From contig NC_134827.1 in the NCBI RefSeq assembly GCF_004210375.1, forward strand, positions 106,873,285 through 106,937,284: a stretch of DNA of 64,000 nt, written 5' to 3'. Below, one piece after another: positions 42,529 to 53,400 of this stretch (its first letter is position 1; every line of letters starts with the position of its first letter). This stretch comes from Tachypleus tridentatus. Taxonomy: Eukaryota; Arthropoda; Merostomata; Xiphosura; Limulidae. Both the position numbers and the translations under genes were made by a program. The notes below the pieces were generated by a model. It was not told the DNA's origin and searched no databases. It saw nothing but the letters and a program-made list of their open reading frames with translations.

Positions 42529-44697
42529 TTTTTTATTAATTTCTGGCGGGACTCTTGTATCTTCCCAGATCCTGTGGTTAATACTCCCCCCCCCACCTAC
42601 ACTCCTCATTCTGTGGAAGTGTAAATAATAAACGATAGCAGTTGTTTCTCTTTAAGATAATTTTGTATGAGGAGCAGGAGACAGGAAACTTGGATGATAC
42701 ACGTGTTTTAAGATTTATTTCTGGTATGTGGAAAATATGTTTCAATCAGAATAAACTCCTGTTCGTAACTAGATTGTTTGTATGTTGAACAAACACTAAA
42801 ATTAAACATTCAGGTCGTATTAAATTGTTTAATTTTTGAATAACCAATTTTAATAAACTCTCAGAGTGTATTAACTTATTTGATAAATCCACCAGTCAGA
42901 ACAAATTCAACAACAGTCGTTGTTGGTTTGTTCAATTACTGAAAAATCTAGCAACCAGAAGAAAATTAAAGTATCTGTTGGTCGTTCGTGATGACGATAA
43001 ATCCACTTGAAGTAAAAATGTATCCCAGGACGGCTGGTATGGGTTTTAATAATTAATACTTTTACCAAAATAAAGTAAATAACAATGTTTCGACCATCTT
43101 ACGTCATCTTCAGGTAAATAAAAAGATGTCGTTGTATTGTTTGATTAACGAACAATATACCAAACAGAAAAAAACAACAACAATTTGGTCTTAAATTATT
43201 TTATTAATAAACAATATAGTATTTTTAAAGATAGAGACAGTTTTAATATATTTTACTTTAAAAATATTTCGTATCCTGCCAAGTTTTTAAGTTCTGAACG
43301 AATCGAAGTGACAAATCGTCGTAGATAGGAGTGTCGACGTGTTTAAAAACGATTAGAAGTCAGCAGACGAGATTCGATATCGACGTGTCTAGGGCTAATG
43401 GAGCAAGTGCGTGTGACCTAAGCCTTTTAATCTGTAAGTAACAACCATTTTCTGGACAGATATTAATAAAGGCGTAGTAGTTTCCCTTTAGTTTATTATA
43501 GGTTTACGTAGTAGAATAGTTTGACTGTTAGACTGGGAAATGAACATTTAAGTGATTAGATACAAGTCTTTAATATTCATAATATCCCTTAGGTTTAGGC
43601 ACATGATGTGGTTTTTGCTCTAAGTTTAAGTATGTTTTGATCTTTCCTTTGCAAAATAATATACAAGTGAATCTATATTAAGTTCGACGTTTCGAACAAA
43701 AGGTTATTATCTGGATTTAGGTTAAACTGTCGCTAATGTTAGGGTTAACCAGCCGACTTCGTTTCTTCTGTTAGGCTTAAGTTTTTGTAAAACTAAAATT
43801 TCTGTTGAATACTTTATGTGAAGTAATAAGTTTATAATATATTTTTAACTGGACTGCTTGGGCGATTCGTTTATTATTTGATATACGTCAAGGGTGTCTA
43901 GTATTAATTAATGCACTTTGAGAAAAATAGCACCAATAACAATGTTAAATGTGAAAAAAAAAAACCAATAGGCACAAATTTAATAAACGGATTTTAATTC
44001 AGTAAAGTGTGGAAATATATGTAGGTTTTAAATGTCGCTATTATAACTCGCTAAGATTAAAAAAATGCTGATTAATGAAACCATCCTACAGCTATGTGAC
44101 ATGTGTGTAAAACAAATTATAATTGATCATGCCTAGTTAAATATACGTTTAATATTAACTAGGTTACAAAAATTAAAACTCATAAGAGATGTTTTGTTCT
44201 GAAAAATATTCCCAGTGGACGGACCGACGGGCACACACACACTTAACTGTTGATTCAACAGAATTTTGCACTTTTTAAAATAAAGAGTTAAGGTTGGACC
44301 CACTTTAAAATCTTGTTTCCATCCAGCTCACGTTTGTTCATTTATATCATGAGACGGTTAGTTATTTGGTGCTGCTCTAAAAAAATAATATCCTTCAAAT
44401 TAGGCTTAACACAAAGAACAAACTATTTTCTTCATAATTAATTTTGTCGTTTTATTAAGAATTGATATATACATGAACTGTTACTTATTGAGGTGTTTAG
44501 TCACTGTGGTTTTATTAAACGTGACTATGCTCTTTGTGGTGCATTGCACTCAGTCAGTATGGATTCGATTTCTTTTAAGTTAGTTACCATAATGGTCATG
44601 TTCAAACGCTTCAAATTAAGATTCTTGACCACTTCTTTACTTTTCAAGTGTTATTTGTGTTAACGTTTTATATAACACACAAGTACTAAATGACATG
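42529..44697. other. Intergenic, no gene
   Basis: AT-rich. At 43086-43114, GTTTCGACCATCTTACGTCA followed by TCTTCAGG resembles a motif I recall from dispersed arthropod repeats, but that identification is weak. No ORF over 60 codons. Confidence 0.4.
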
Positions 44698-44907
44698 CAC
44701 TGTTGGCTAAGATCTTAACGTCAATGAACATAAAGAAAAATATGCATTTTACGTTGTTAGACTCAACCACTTATTTGAGTAGAGTTTCGAAAGATTAAAA
44801 TAAGAAAAGTGAAAATAAAAAAAAAACTTTTTTAGCATTTAATTGGGAAAATGTGAACACTATGAAATTAGTATAAATACTCGCTGGTCAAAAGTTTAAG
44901 GCCATAC
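44698..44907. repeat. Left terminal inverted repeat (IR/DR)
   Basis: Matches the reverse complement of the right end over about 210 bp with scattered substitutions. Outer site: GGCTAAGATCTTAACG. Inner site: CTGGTCAAAAGTTTAAGGCC. Confidence 0.88.
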
Positions 44908-44952
44908 CAAAATGAAGTCCTAAACAGGGTAGGAAATGCCCAACAAGAGATC

Positions 44953-45954
44953 TCAGTAGTGAGTTGCAAGACCGTCATTGTGAATAACTGCAAACATTCG
45001 CTTTGGCATGGTCGATATAAGCGTTTGCAGAAGGCTGGCTGGAATGTTATTCCAAGTGGTGAAGATGGCTTCACGAAGATCATGCACTGTTTGGAATTGA
45101 CGTTCATTTCCATAGACTTCCCTTGCCATCTACCCCTAAATATTTTCAGTGGGGTTCAGTTTGGGCGAACACGCTGAATGGTTCAAAAGAGTCACGTTAT
45201 TCACCATGAAAAAGTTCTTTGTCCTGCGGGCATTGTGGATTGCAGCGTTGTCCTGCTGAAAGATCCAGTTATTTCCGCACAAGCGAGGGCCTTCATTCAA
45301 TAAGGATGTTCTCTCCAACATGTCAATGTAGCCAGCTGCTGTTTGACACTCCTGTATAACATGAAGCTCCATTGTTCCATGGAAGGAGAAAGCACCCCAG
45401 ATCATGATTGAATCTCCTCCACTGTGTCGTGTAGAAAATATCTCCGGTGGGATATCCTTATCGTGCCAATAACGTTGGAAGCCATCTGGACCATCCAAGT
45501 TAATTTTTTCTCATCAGAGAACAAAACCTTCGTCCACTTTTCTGTGTCCCATGTTTGGTGCTTCTCAGCAAAGTTGACCCGAGTTGTTTCGTGGTGTGGA
45601 AGGAGGCGTAGCCTTTGAAGATGTTTACGGTTTTTTAAAACCTTTCTCTCGTAGATACCGTCTTATTGTTGTTGAGCTGCATTCTGCGTCCGTAAGGGCC
45701 TTAATCTGGTTCAACGATTGGCCGGTGTCTTGCCGGACAACCCGTCGAATCTTCCTGCTCAACGCCGGCGCAATTTTCTTGGGCCGACCACTTTAAATTC
45801 TCGTTCCGTATCCCTCAGGGTCTTTTAAGAAATTTGCAACAGCAGTTTTACTACACCCAATCTCACCAGCGATGGCACGTTGAGAGAGACCTTGCTTTTG
45901 CAGCTCGACAATTCTGCCACATTCAAACTCTGTCAACTTTTTAGCCTTTGCCAT
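44953..45954 (-). pseudogene. Tc1-type transposase, degenerate
   Basis: The N-terminus starts MAKAKKLTEFECGRIVELQK, followed by a helix-turn-helix (GLSQRAIAGEIGCSKTAVANF). The catalytic core shows the first Asp in LFSDEKK, the second in [10 protein letters not shown] and the Glu in SPKLNPTEN, with 34 residues between the last two (DD34E, the Tc1 spacing). Breaks seen: a stop after EGYGTRI, a frameshift after KGFK(K/N), a second frameshift near SDEKK, and two stops after NPTENI where Trp codons are expected. The remainder reads to GLATHY and a stop. Clearly non-functional, since both DNA-binding and catalytic parts are interrupted. Confidence 0.93.
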
Positions 45955-46065
45955 GTTTTTACCCAGTGTAACACAAGAGATATCAGTGGGAGATTTGACA
46001 ACGCTAATGCTTAAACACAAATAACTAAATTTCTTTGCGTGTTTACCGATTAACGCTTCGTTTCA

Positions 46066-46279
46066 GTATGGTTTTAAACTTTTTTGACCAGCTAGTATTT
46101 AGGCTAATTTCATAGTGTTCACATTTTCCTTATTAAACGCTAAAAAAGTTTTTATTTCTATTTTCCCTTTTCTTATTTTCATATTTCGAAGCTCTACTCA
46201 AATAAGTGGTTGAGTCTAACAACGTAAAATGTATATTTTTTCTTTATGTTCATTGGCCTTAAGATTTTGGTCAGCTGTG
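46066..46279. repeat. Right terminal inverted repeat (IR/DR)
   Basis: Counterpart of the left repeat. The outer end on - reads CACAGCTGACCAAAATCTTA, and the inner site reads GCTGGTCAAAAAAGTTTAAA. Confidence 0.88.
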
Positions 46280-46281
46280 TA

Positions 46282-47069
46282 TGTGAGGTCATTGTAACAG
46301 GGTCTATGATATGATGTTGACAATTGAATCTAGACTGCAGACTTTACAGTGTGTTATGTTCAGATCAATCTTTGGAAGTTTTGTTAATTCACCACGTTTT
46401 TTCCAAAGCAATTTTCTTTTGTTCGTGTCATTCTGTTTTTAACAAGATCGCATTTTTTCCAATAAAATTTTGAAAAATAAGTGTTTTCATTGTTTCGTTC
46501 GGCGTTTTAATATTATTTTTACTGCAATACTGTTATATCAGCTAAAAAATACAGCTTTGTGTTAGCGCACTGGTTTTAATGATTTATTAGACAATAAAAA
46601 ACCGTAATTTGAGTCACGAAATGCAACACAGAGGGGTTAATTTTACAGTCATGAAAAAAACAACAACAATCAAAACAAAACATGAATGTCGAATATTATG
46701 CTTAGTTCGGTATATCTCGAATTCAAACTTTTATTTTACATTTCGTGACTTTTAAAGTCTCGACCACTATTCAAGGAACAACAATTAAACGTATGCTGAA
46801 TGTTATTTGTTCTGTCGTGACAATTGTCCACGAACAACCCCGGATTAAGGCATGGGTATACCGTGCTGAAATCTAGGGCCTCTCACTAATTAGGTATCTT
46901 CAAGTTGTCACTGTAAATGTATTGCACGCAGAGGCTCTGTCTCGAGGGGACCTGTATAAGTTGAAAAGCGTGGGGTCAATAAACCCTGAATCCAGCCTAG
47001 TCCACAACTAAGTTTTATTCTTTGTTCTCTAACGCAACGAAAAGAAAAACTGTGTTTTTCTTTCAACAA
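46282..47069. other. Intergenic, nothing recognised
   Basis: AT-rich, no gene or repeat recognised. Confidence 0.35.
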
Positions 47070-47329
47070 GGCCCGGCACGGCCAAGCGTGTTAAGGCGTT
47101 CAACTCGTAATCCGAGGATCGCGGGTTCGAATCCCGGTCGCACCAAACATGATCGCCCTTTCACCCTTTTACAAATGTTACGATCAATTTCACTATTCGT
47201 TGGTAAAAGAGTGGCCCAAGAGTTGGCGGTGGGTGGTGATGACTAGCTGCCTTCCCTCTAGTCTTTCACTGCTAAATTAGGGACGGCTAGCGCAGATAGC
47301 CGTCGTGCAGCTTTGTGCGAAATTCAAAA
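47070..47329 (+). mobile_element. Full-length SINE with 20-bp TSD
   Basis: Complete copy starting GGCCCGGCACGGCC, with a small deletion after the head. It is flanked by CTGTGTTTTTCTTTCAACAA (47050-47069) and a copy differing at two positions (47330-47349), a clear target-site duplication. Confidence 0.93.
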
Positions 47330-47595
47330 CTGTGCCTTTCTTTCAACAAACGTATACACATTCTGTGATAATACGTCTTTGCGTGCTCGTGTCACGTGAC
47401 TAATACATCGAATTCTTCAGCCATTCTCGCAGATTGTGTCATTCTCTGATAAACTATGGTTATCGGGGATTTACAGTCGATTAATTGTACAGTTATCCGT
47501 ACTTGATTTCACGAAGGACACTGAATTTAATAGTGTGATGAATAACGGATCAGTGGACATGTGGTTAAAAAATGTAATTGTCTGCGGTCGGTTTA

Positions 47596-47950
47596 TCAGT
47601 TGTGATATTTAGGGTTGTCTTCAACCCGAAATGAGCACCTTACGCGACACTTGCCAGTGATTTTGGGATAGAGCCGTCTATTCTTTTGAACTACTGACCA
47701 AAGGAACTGCAAATAGTTATCAGTATCTGCTATAACTAGGGTATTAGACCGAATAAGAGGATCCATGTCACTCTTATGATGTACCAACAGCTGAAAGTAT
47801 TGAACGGCTCGAATGTGCATACCTTTACGGTTAGCCGCCTGGTACGTGAACCACTCGTTCTCCTCTAGCATAAGCTGTGGTCTTACTTTAGTAATAGATG
47901 GAATAAGGAACCAGACCCCCCACAGTACCGATTGAGATTAAATGAGCGTC
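47596..47950 (-). CDS. Unrecognised ORF, possible exon or gene fragment
   Basis: A frame open from about 47950 down to a stop at 47596, with the first ATG at 47871 (91 codons). It has a balanced, protein-like composition (for example WFTYQAANRKGMHIRAVQYF and LVIADTDNYLQFLW). It ends with three Cys/Arg-rich residue groups and PKYHN. A second open frame directly upstream (47883-48101) is also protein-like, so a frameshifted older gene is possible. I recognise no family and no good splice acceptor. It might be a fragment of a mobile or viral-type element, or chance. Confidence 0.25.
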
Positions 47951-49861
47951 CTCTTGTGTTACTGTACAGTTTAGTTAATCTTGAAGATGTTTTTTTACCT
48001 TTAATTAGCGTGATTACAGGGCAAGTGGTTTGGATTTCAAGCTTTGAATAAGGGATACTAAAAACAAAGTATTTGTGTATTTTAACTTGAGCCCTGAACA
48101 AAGGTCACCTTTGAACTTTTCTAAATCCAGTCCTGGTTCTCGAGGGCTTGTAGTGTAATCGCTTTCAGTAAGTGGTTAAAACAGTATAAAATGTATATAA
48201 ACAAATTTTAACAAGTATTCCCAGAATCCGTAAAACGGTGTACTGTCCATACGTTTATTAAACCTACGCACGTGTTGTGAAAGTCAGTAAAACAAAGTAA
48301 AAATATATATATATATATGTTGAATTTATCTTTTGTTTTAAAATTGAAAAAAGAGTAAAATGTAATTTAATGAACCTAAACGTGTAATTGGACCTTTACA
48401 TGTGACATCACACAAGATATTTATCAGAGTTTATGTTTTATCATTTTCTTTTGAAGCTGTTATTCGTCATGAATATTTTCGTACGCGATACTTCACTTGT
48501 AAACATATTAATATTTCGTTATTTCTGTTGAAGTTTATTCCACTTCAAAATAGTTGTTGAGAGAGTTAATATCATGAGAGTTAGGTTACACTTGCGAATT
48601 AATTGAGTCCGAAATAAATGTTTGAACTTTCCAGTTTCCTGAAATAAAAACAAGGTGTTCGATACATGACACTTGAAAGCCACGTAGAATTATTTATTAT
48701 TTTATTTACAATGAACAGAAAATTTCATAATTTAAATGAACCGTATTTACCAAAAGAAATATCCTTTCTATATGTATAGAAGTATACGTACATTTATTTC
48801 TATAGCCTTACAAGTTTCCTCCACCAAAACGTTTTGAAAAACAACAAAAAAACAAACTCTGTATATTAGTTAGAATTACTTTTTAATATAACACACTTTT
48901 AACACGTTAAACGTTAACAGGTATCGTAAAATAAAACTTAATCAAAAGGCACTTCGTCCTTTTTTGAGTATCGCGAATCTCCAACACGTAAAATATAATT
49001 TCATGCGACCTACGTCACAAAACTATAATTATGTTCACGACAGGAGTTTTGTGGACAAAGTTAAGCGCAAACTAGTTTGGTTGTTAGGTTATGTAGTTCT
49101 GATAACTATTCGCCGCAAAATAAACTAACCCCGAAATCATACAAGTTCTGAGGATTCATCTAATGGTATTCCCCATAGTGGGATACAAGTTCTACGGAGT
49201 TTATCTAGTGGTATTGACCAGACTGATAATTTTAAACCGTCTCTTATCGAGCCTTGCATTTTAGGGATAAACACTAAGCCTCTTTATTGATGAGAACGTG
49301 TTAATGCCACGTTTCTCGACTCTTCGCATCTAGAGTATTACACTGTTATGATCAAATTATCTGGTAAAGCCAGTGTTCTAGCTGAGAAGGACTGTTTCCA
49401 TTGTTAAAACAAATTTTTATTTTGTTTCTCTTCTTAACCAAACTACGGGGGGGGGTCACGTTTCGAGAGTGAAGGGAGGGCAAAACTTAAGCCCATATTA
49501 TCTTGTAATTGACTAATAAAAGAGGTAGCTAAATTAATATATTTTCATTATATCTACAGAGTTAAAAGTTCCTAAATAGATAGGACTGGATGGAACAAAG
49601 TTGCAACGTTTTGGTTTGCGTTGAGAATATATAAATTAGAATAATTTGTCCTAATGTGGGTAGAAATGTTTACCTACACTGCACATTAACATCAAATTAT
49701 CAAACCACCAACTCTTTCTAATATATTCTAAAAGCCAGCGTCAGACAAAATATATTTAGGTTTATGTAGAAACGTGTTTCAAAACGCATGAAAATTACAT
49801 ATCTGATTTTGATAATCGCATGCATTTTAATATGTTGACAAAATCAAGCAATAGTTTCTGT
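47951..49861. other. Intergenic, nothing recognised
   Basis: AT-rich, apart from the open minus-strand frame at 47883-48101 mentioned with the neighbouring ORF. Short direct doublets (TACAAGTTCT...) at 49140-49215. No gene recognised. Confidence 0.35.
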
Positions 49862-49978
49862 TTGTTATTTAGCACAAAGGTACACAACGGTGCTGTGCCT
49901 ACCATGTTATCGGAACCCGATTTCTAGTGTTATAAGCCCTCAGACTTACCCCAGTGCCACAAGGTAGGCGAATCCAAC
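49862..49978 (-). mobile_element. Val-like SINE, diverged
   Basis: Reverse copy with the module GCACAAAGGTACACAACGG and a recognisable head (CCTCAGACTTACCCCAGTG on +). Confidence 0.65.
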
Positions 49979-50009
49979 AATAATAATAGGTTATATACAC
50001 CGCATTAAT

Positions 50010-50015
50010 TTTATT
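50010..50015 (-). terminator. Candidate lipoxygenase poly(A) signal
   Basis: AATAAA on the minus strand, about 360 bases after the stop codon. It is the first canonical hexamer I see downstream. Weak evidence alone. Confidence 0.35.
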
Positions 50016-50371
50016 TTAAAAACTACACGTAACGCCCTCTATAATAAAATAGAACTTTGTGTCATAAATGCTTCCTATTGGCCAAGATGTTTTTTTTTTT
50101 CTTTTCTGAGTGAAATAAACACAGTTTCATGTATATTCCCCCACTCACATTCATTATAATAATCAATATATAGATTTAGGAACTATTTAGTTCTAATATG
50201 GTACCCCTTCCCCCCAACAACAGCCCCAGAAATAAAAATAATAAAGCCGCGAAAAATAGTATTGATAATGATAAAGAATAAAATATTTTCCTCAAGAAAG
50301 AAAGCTTCTATTAAAACTTGGGAACAATCCCTGCTGTTATTAAAACTTGGGAACAATCCCTGTGTGGAATA

Positions 50372-50486
50372 TCAAATTGCCACTGAATTAGGGATTATCT
50401 CTGGATCGAGCCACGTGTAGGCACACTTTCGGGTCTCGTTCCGTTTTTTAATTTTTTCGCTGATGTTTTTAAGCTCTTCCACAAAC
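50372..50486 (-). CDS. Lipoxygenase last exon
   Basis: Encodes [20 protein letters not shown] to the end at NSVAI and a TGA. The terminal Ile carboxylate is a LOX iron ligand, so the exact C-terminus matters and is preserved. Acceptor TTTCAG. Confidence 0.95.
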
Positions 50487-53400
50487 CTGAAAGGAAAGAC
50501 AAAAACAGCTTTTCAAAACTATTCATATCAAACTGTTACTTATCTGTTTATATTGCTATATTTTTTATCGGACTTGATACTTTTGTCATTTCAAAACTAA
50601 AAGTTTATTTGGTTGGAGTTTCGAGAAATCTTGTAGAATGCCCTTTCAATTTTGGTATAACACGATGGATGTCAAATTACTGGGAATTTCTCTTCAGTTG
50701 TTTAAAGTTGCTTAGACAAAATGATTAGTTAAAGAAAACAAACTACAAAATGTGTCTCTCGTTGGAACAGTCCATTTCTTAATGAAATATCAGAACTTAA
50801 GTTATAGTTATAACTTTGGTCATTAACTAATTGGTTTTTATCCAAGTCAAACACTATGGTCACTGACTGATTGGTTTTATCTTATAGTTGACCTTAAGTC
50901 AAACACCATGGCCATTGACTAATTGATTTCTATCTTCTGTATGATCTTAAGTCAAACACTTTGTCATGACGTGGGTTCGACAAATGATAATAAAACTTAC
51001 ATTGAATAATGGTTAGTCATCTTTTTTTTTTTTAATGAAGGTGGTCTTAATTTTGTTTTGATTAAACATAAGTTTCGAGTTTGTTTAACCGCAACTGTTA
51101 ATTCAATATCATCTGTTAGTTGTTAACTTTGTACTTGATGGTAAAATGTTAAAAACTCATGACAAATAAATTACTGGATATTCGAAGTAATGGATACATT
51201 GGACTTGGAAATCTTATTTTTACCTTTTCCTGTTCACATGAATGAAACTGTATACAACTGGATTATTAACACTACACCTGGACGTTACCATTTGGATAGA
51301 GAGAATATATTATTGAAAAGTTGTATATGATTGACCGTTATTAAGCAATACTTTATTTTTTTTCTCTCAAAAATATATTGGGTTGGGTAGATACGACATG
51401 ACGTAACATTAATGAATGCTCTTATTATATCTACTTTGCCATACAAACGCTAGAGCTGCATGTCTAATGACTTTATTGTTTTTTTCTCTTTTATTGGAGG
51501 ATGGGACAACCAGGATTTACCAGTAGGTCTGTTGTGTTTTCAAAAATTCGTTTCCAAGCAACTTACTCTCTATGTGCCTCCACGTCGGAAGGATCAAAGA
51601 GGTATCGAACTTCAAAGTCACCCAAAGACTTGGTGGCTTTGGTGCTTAACATGCGCATAGCAAGTACTACATCAAACGTTGTCTCTTTGTTTGGCAGTTG
51701 GTCAAGAATATCTTTCTCCGTACGAGGGCGCTATAAAAAATATGAAATTATAGGTTATGTCAAGATACAATAAATTTGTACAAAACCGTCATATAGGTTT
51801 TAAATTAATGGTATTTCTGCTGTCAATTATTGAATTTCTCGTTTGGAAATATGTTTTAATAAAACTGTTATTTAAGGATTTTACCCAACAAACTCTTTAA
51901 ATACGTGCTACTAAAACGTATAATTAGAAAATATGGTCATTCAAGAATAAGTGCACGCTTTAAATAAATAAGTTACGAAACAAACTGTGTGATTAATGCG
52001 CGATAATAATAAGTACCTGAAATATGAAATAAGATGGTTAATTAGTGTTACTACACTACGAACCAAGTATAATTTTAGGAAGATATTTTATTGAACTATA
52101 TTAAATGTTAAAACAATTGTTAATAACCAAACACCAACTGTTCATTAAAAGAATAAAATATCAGTGTTTATTTGAGAAAATCGTTGAGTCGACCAAGTTC
52201 AAAATAGTAATAATAATAAAAACGTTATATAGAGGAATGTAAGTTACGGAAACATTTTGGAAATGTGAAACGAACCATAATTATTGTGACCTTTTATTGA
52301 CCTTTAATTATTTTAAGCAACAGAAAACTTATTTTCAGTTAGTGTTGGCAGCAAGTTTTACACAACAGTAGTTTAGTCTTTAACGATATGGTTTAGAGAG
52401 TGCATATTATTTGTGTGTGTGTGTGTGCTTACCTAACCACATTGTGTTGGATTTGGAGAAACATGCTGTTATCTAGTAGTGCGTGATCATCTAAAATATT
52501 TACTGTGCTTAAATGAAAAGATGGTGAACCACAAACTGGTCAATTTTGTTGTGGTTAAAATAGATCGATAATATGGATGAAAACACACATCACTTTTTTA
52601 GATTTGCTACGATGTTAATTCTGTAACATGTTAAAATTTACTACAGTGCCAATAGTGTTATATTGTTGAAGTCTGTTTATTAGCTGCCTGAGTATTGTGA
52701 TATAATAAGCGGTAAATAATGTTTAGAATATTGTGAAAAAAAATAATATAACAATTATCTCACGTTAGGATGTAAAATAGGTTTCAGCACGAGCTTGTTA
52801 ATGTGTGTACGTTTTAAAACCGACAGACATCTGCCAGTTTCTCACGCAAGTGACGTCACCCTTTCAGATAGTAAGGAACCAATGAGGGTTCACGAAGCAA
52901 ACAACTACTTTTTTATGCGTCTTATAGGTAAGTTGTATTTCGTTATTTGTTGAACGTTAGTTTATAACGGTGTTAATTAAGTGTCTACATAAGTTTTTTT
53001 TTTATTATATGTATTTATTTATTTTGAAGTTTCTTTTACGTTTTTAGCTTCATACTTGAATTCCGAAGTAATTTAAATCTCTTAAGATGGTTGTCCCCCG
53101 CCCCGTGGCTTAGCGGTGAGCTCAGGGAGGATTATAACATTAAAATTTGAGATTCGATCTCTGTCGTAGACACAATAGAGAATAAAAAGAGCCCTACGTA
53201 TAACTTCGGGCTGAATAAACAAACAACCTGACGAACATTGTAAAATGATACTAGGATTACGACTGGAACATCTACAATATTTGTTGTGTGTGGGGCGCCC
53301 TGCTAGTACAGCGGTATGTCTCCGGATTTACAACACTATAATCAGGGGTTCGATTCCCCTCGGTGGGCTCAGCAGATAGCCCAATGTGGCTTTGCTAAAA

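Larger units (their letters stand above)
44698..46279 (-). mobile_element. Tc1-type transposon, inactive
   Basis: An element of about 1.58 kb with long terminal inverted repeats of about 210 bp, each carrying an outer and an inner copy of a GGTCAAAA(G)TTTAAGG-type site (IR/DR architecture). The right end is followed by TA (46280-46281), the expected target site. The corresponding left dinucleotide is TG, consistent with a mutated TA. It encodes one decayed DD34E transposase on the minus strand. Confidence 0.92.
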
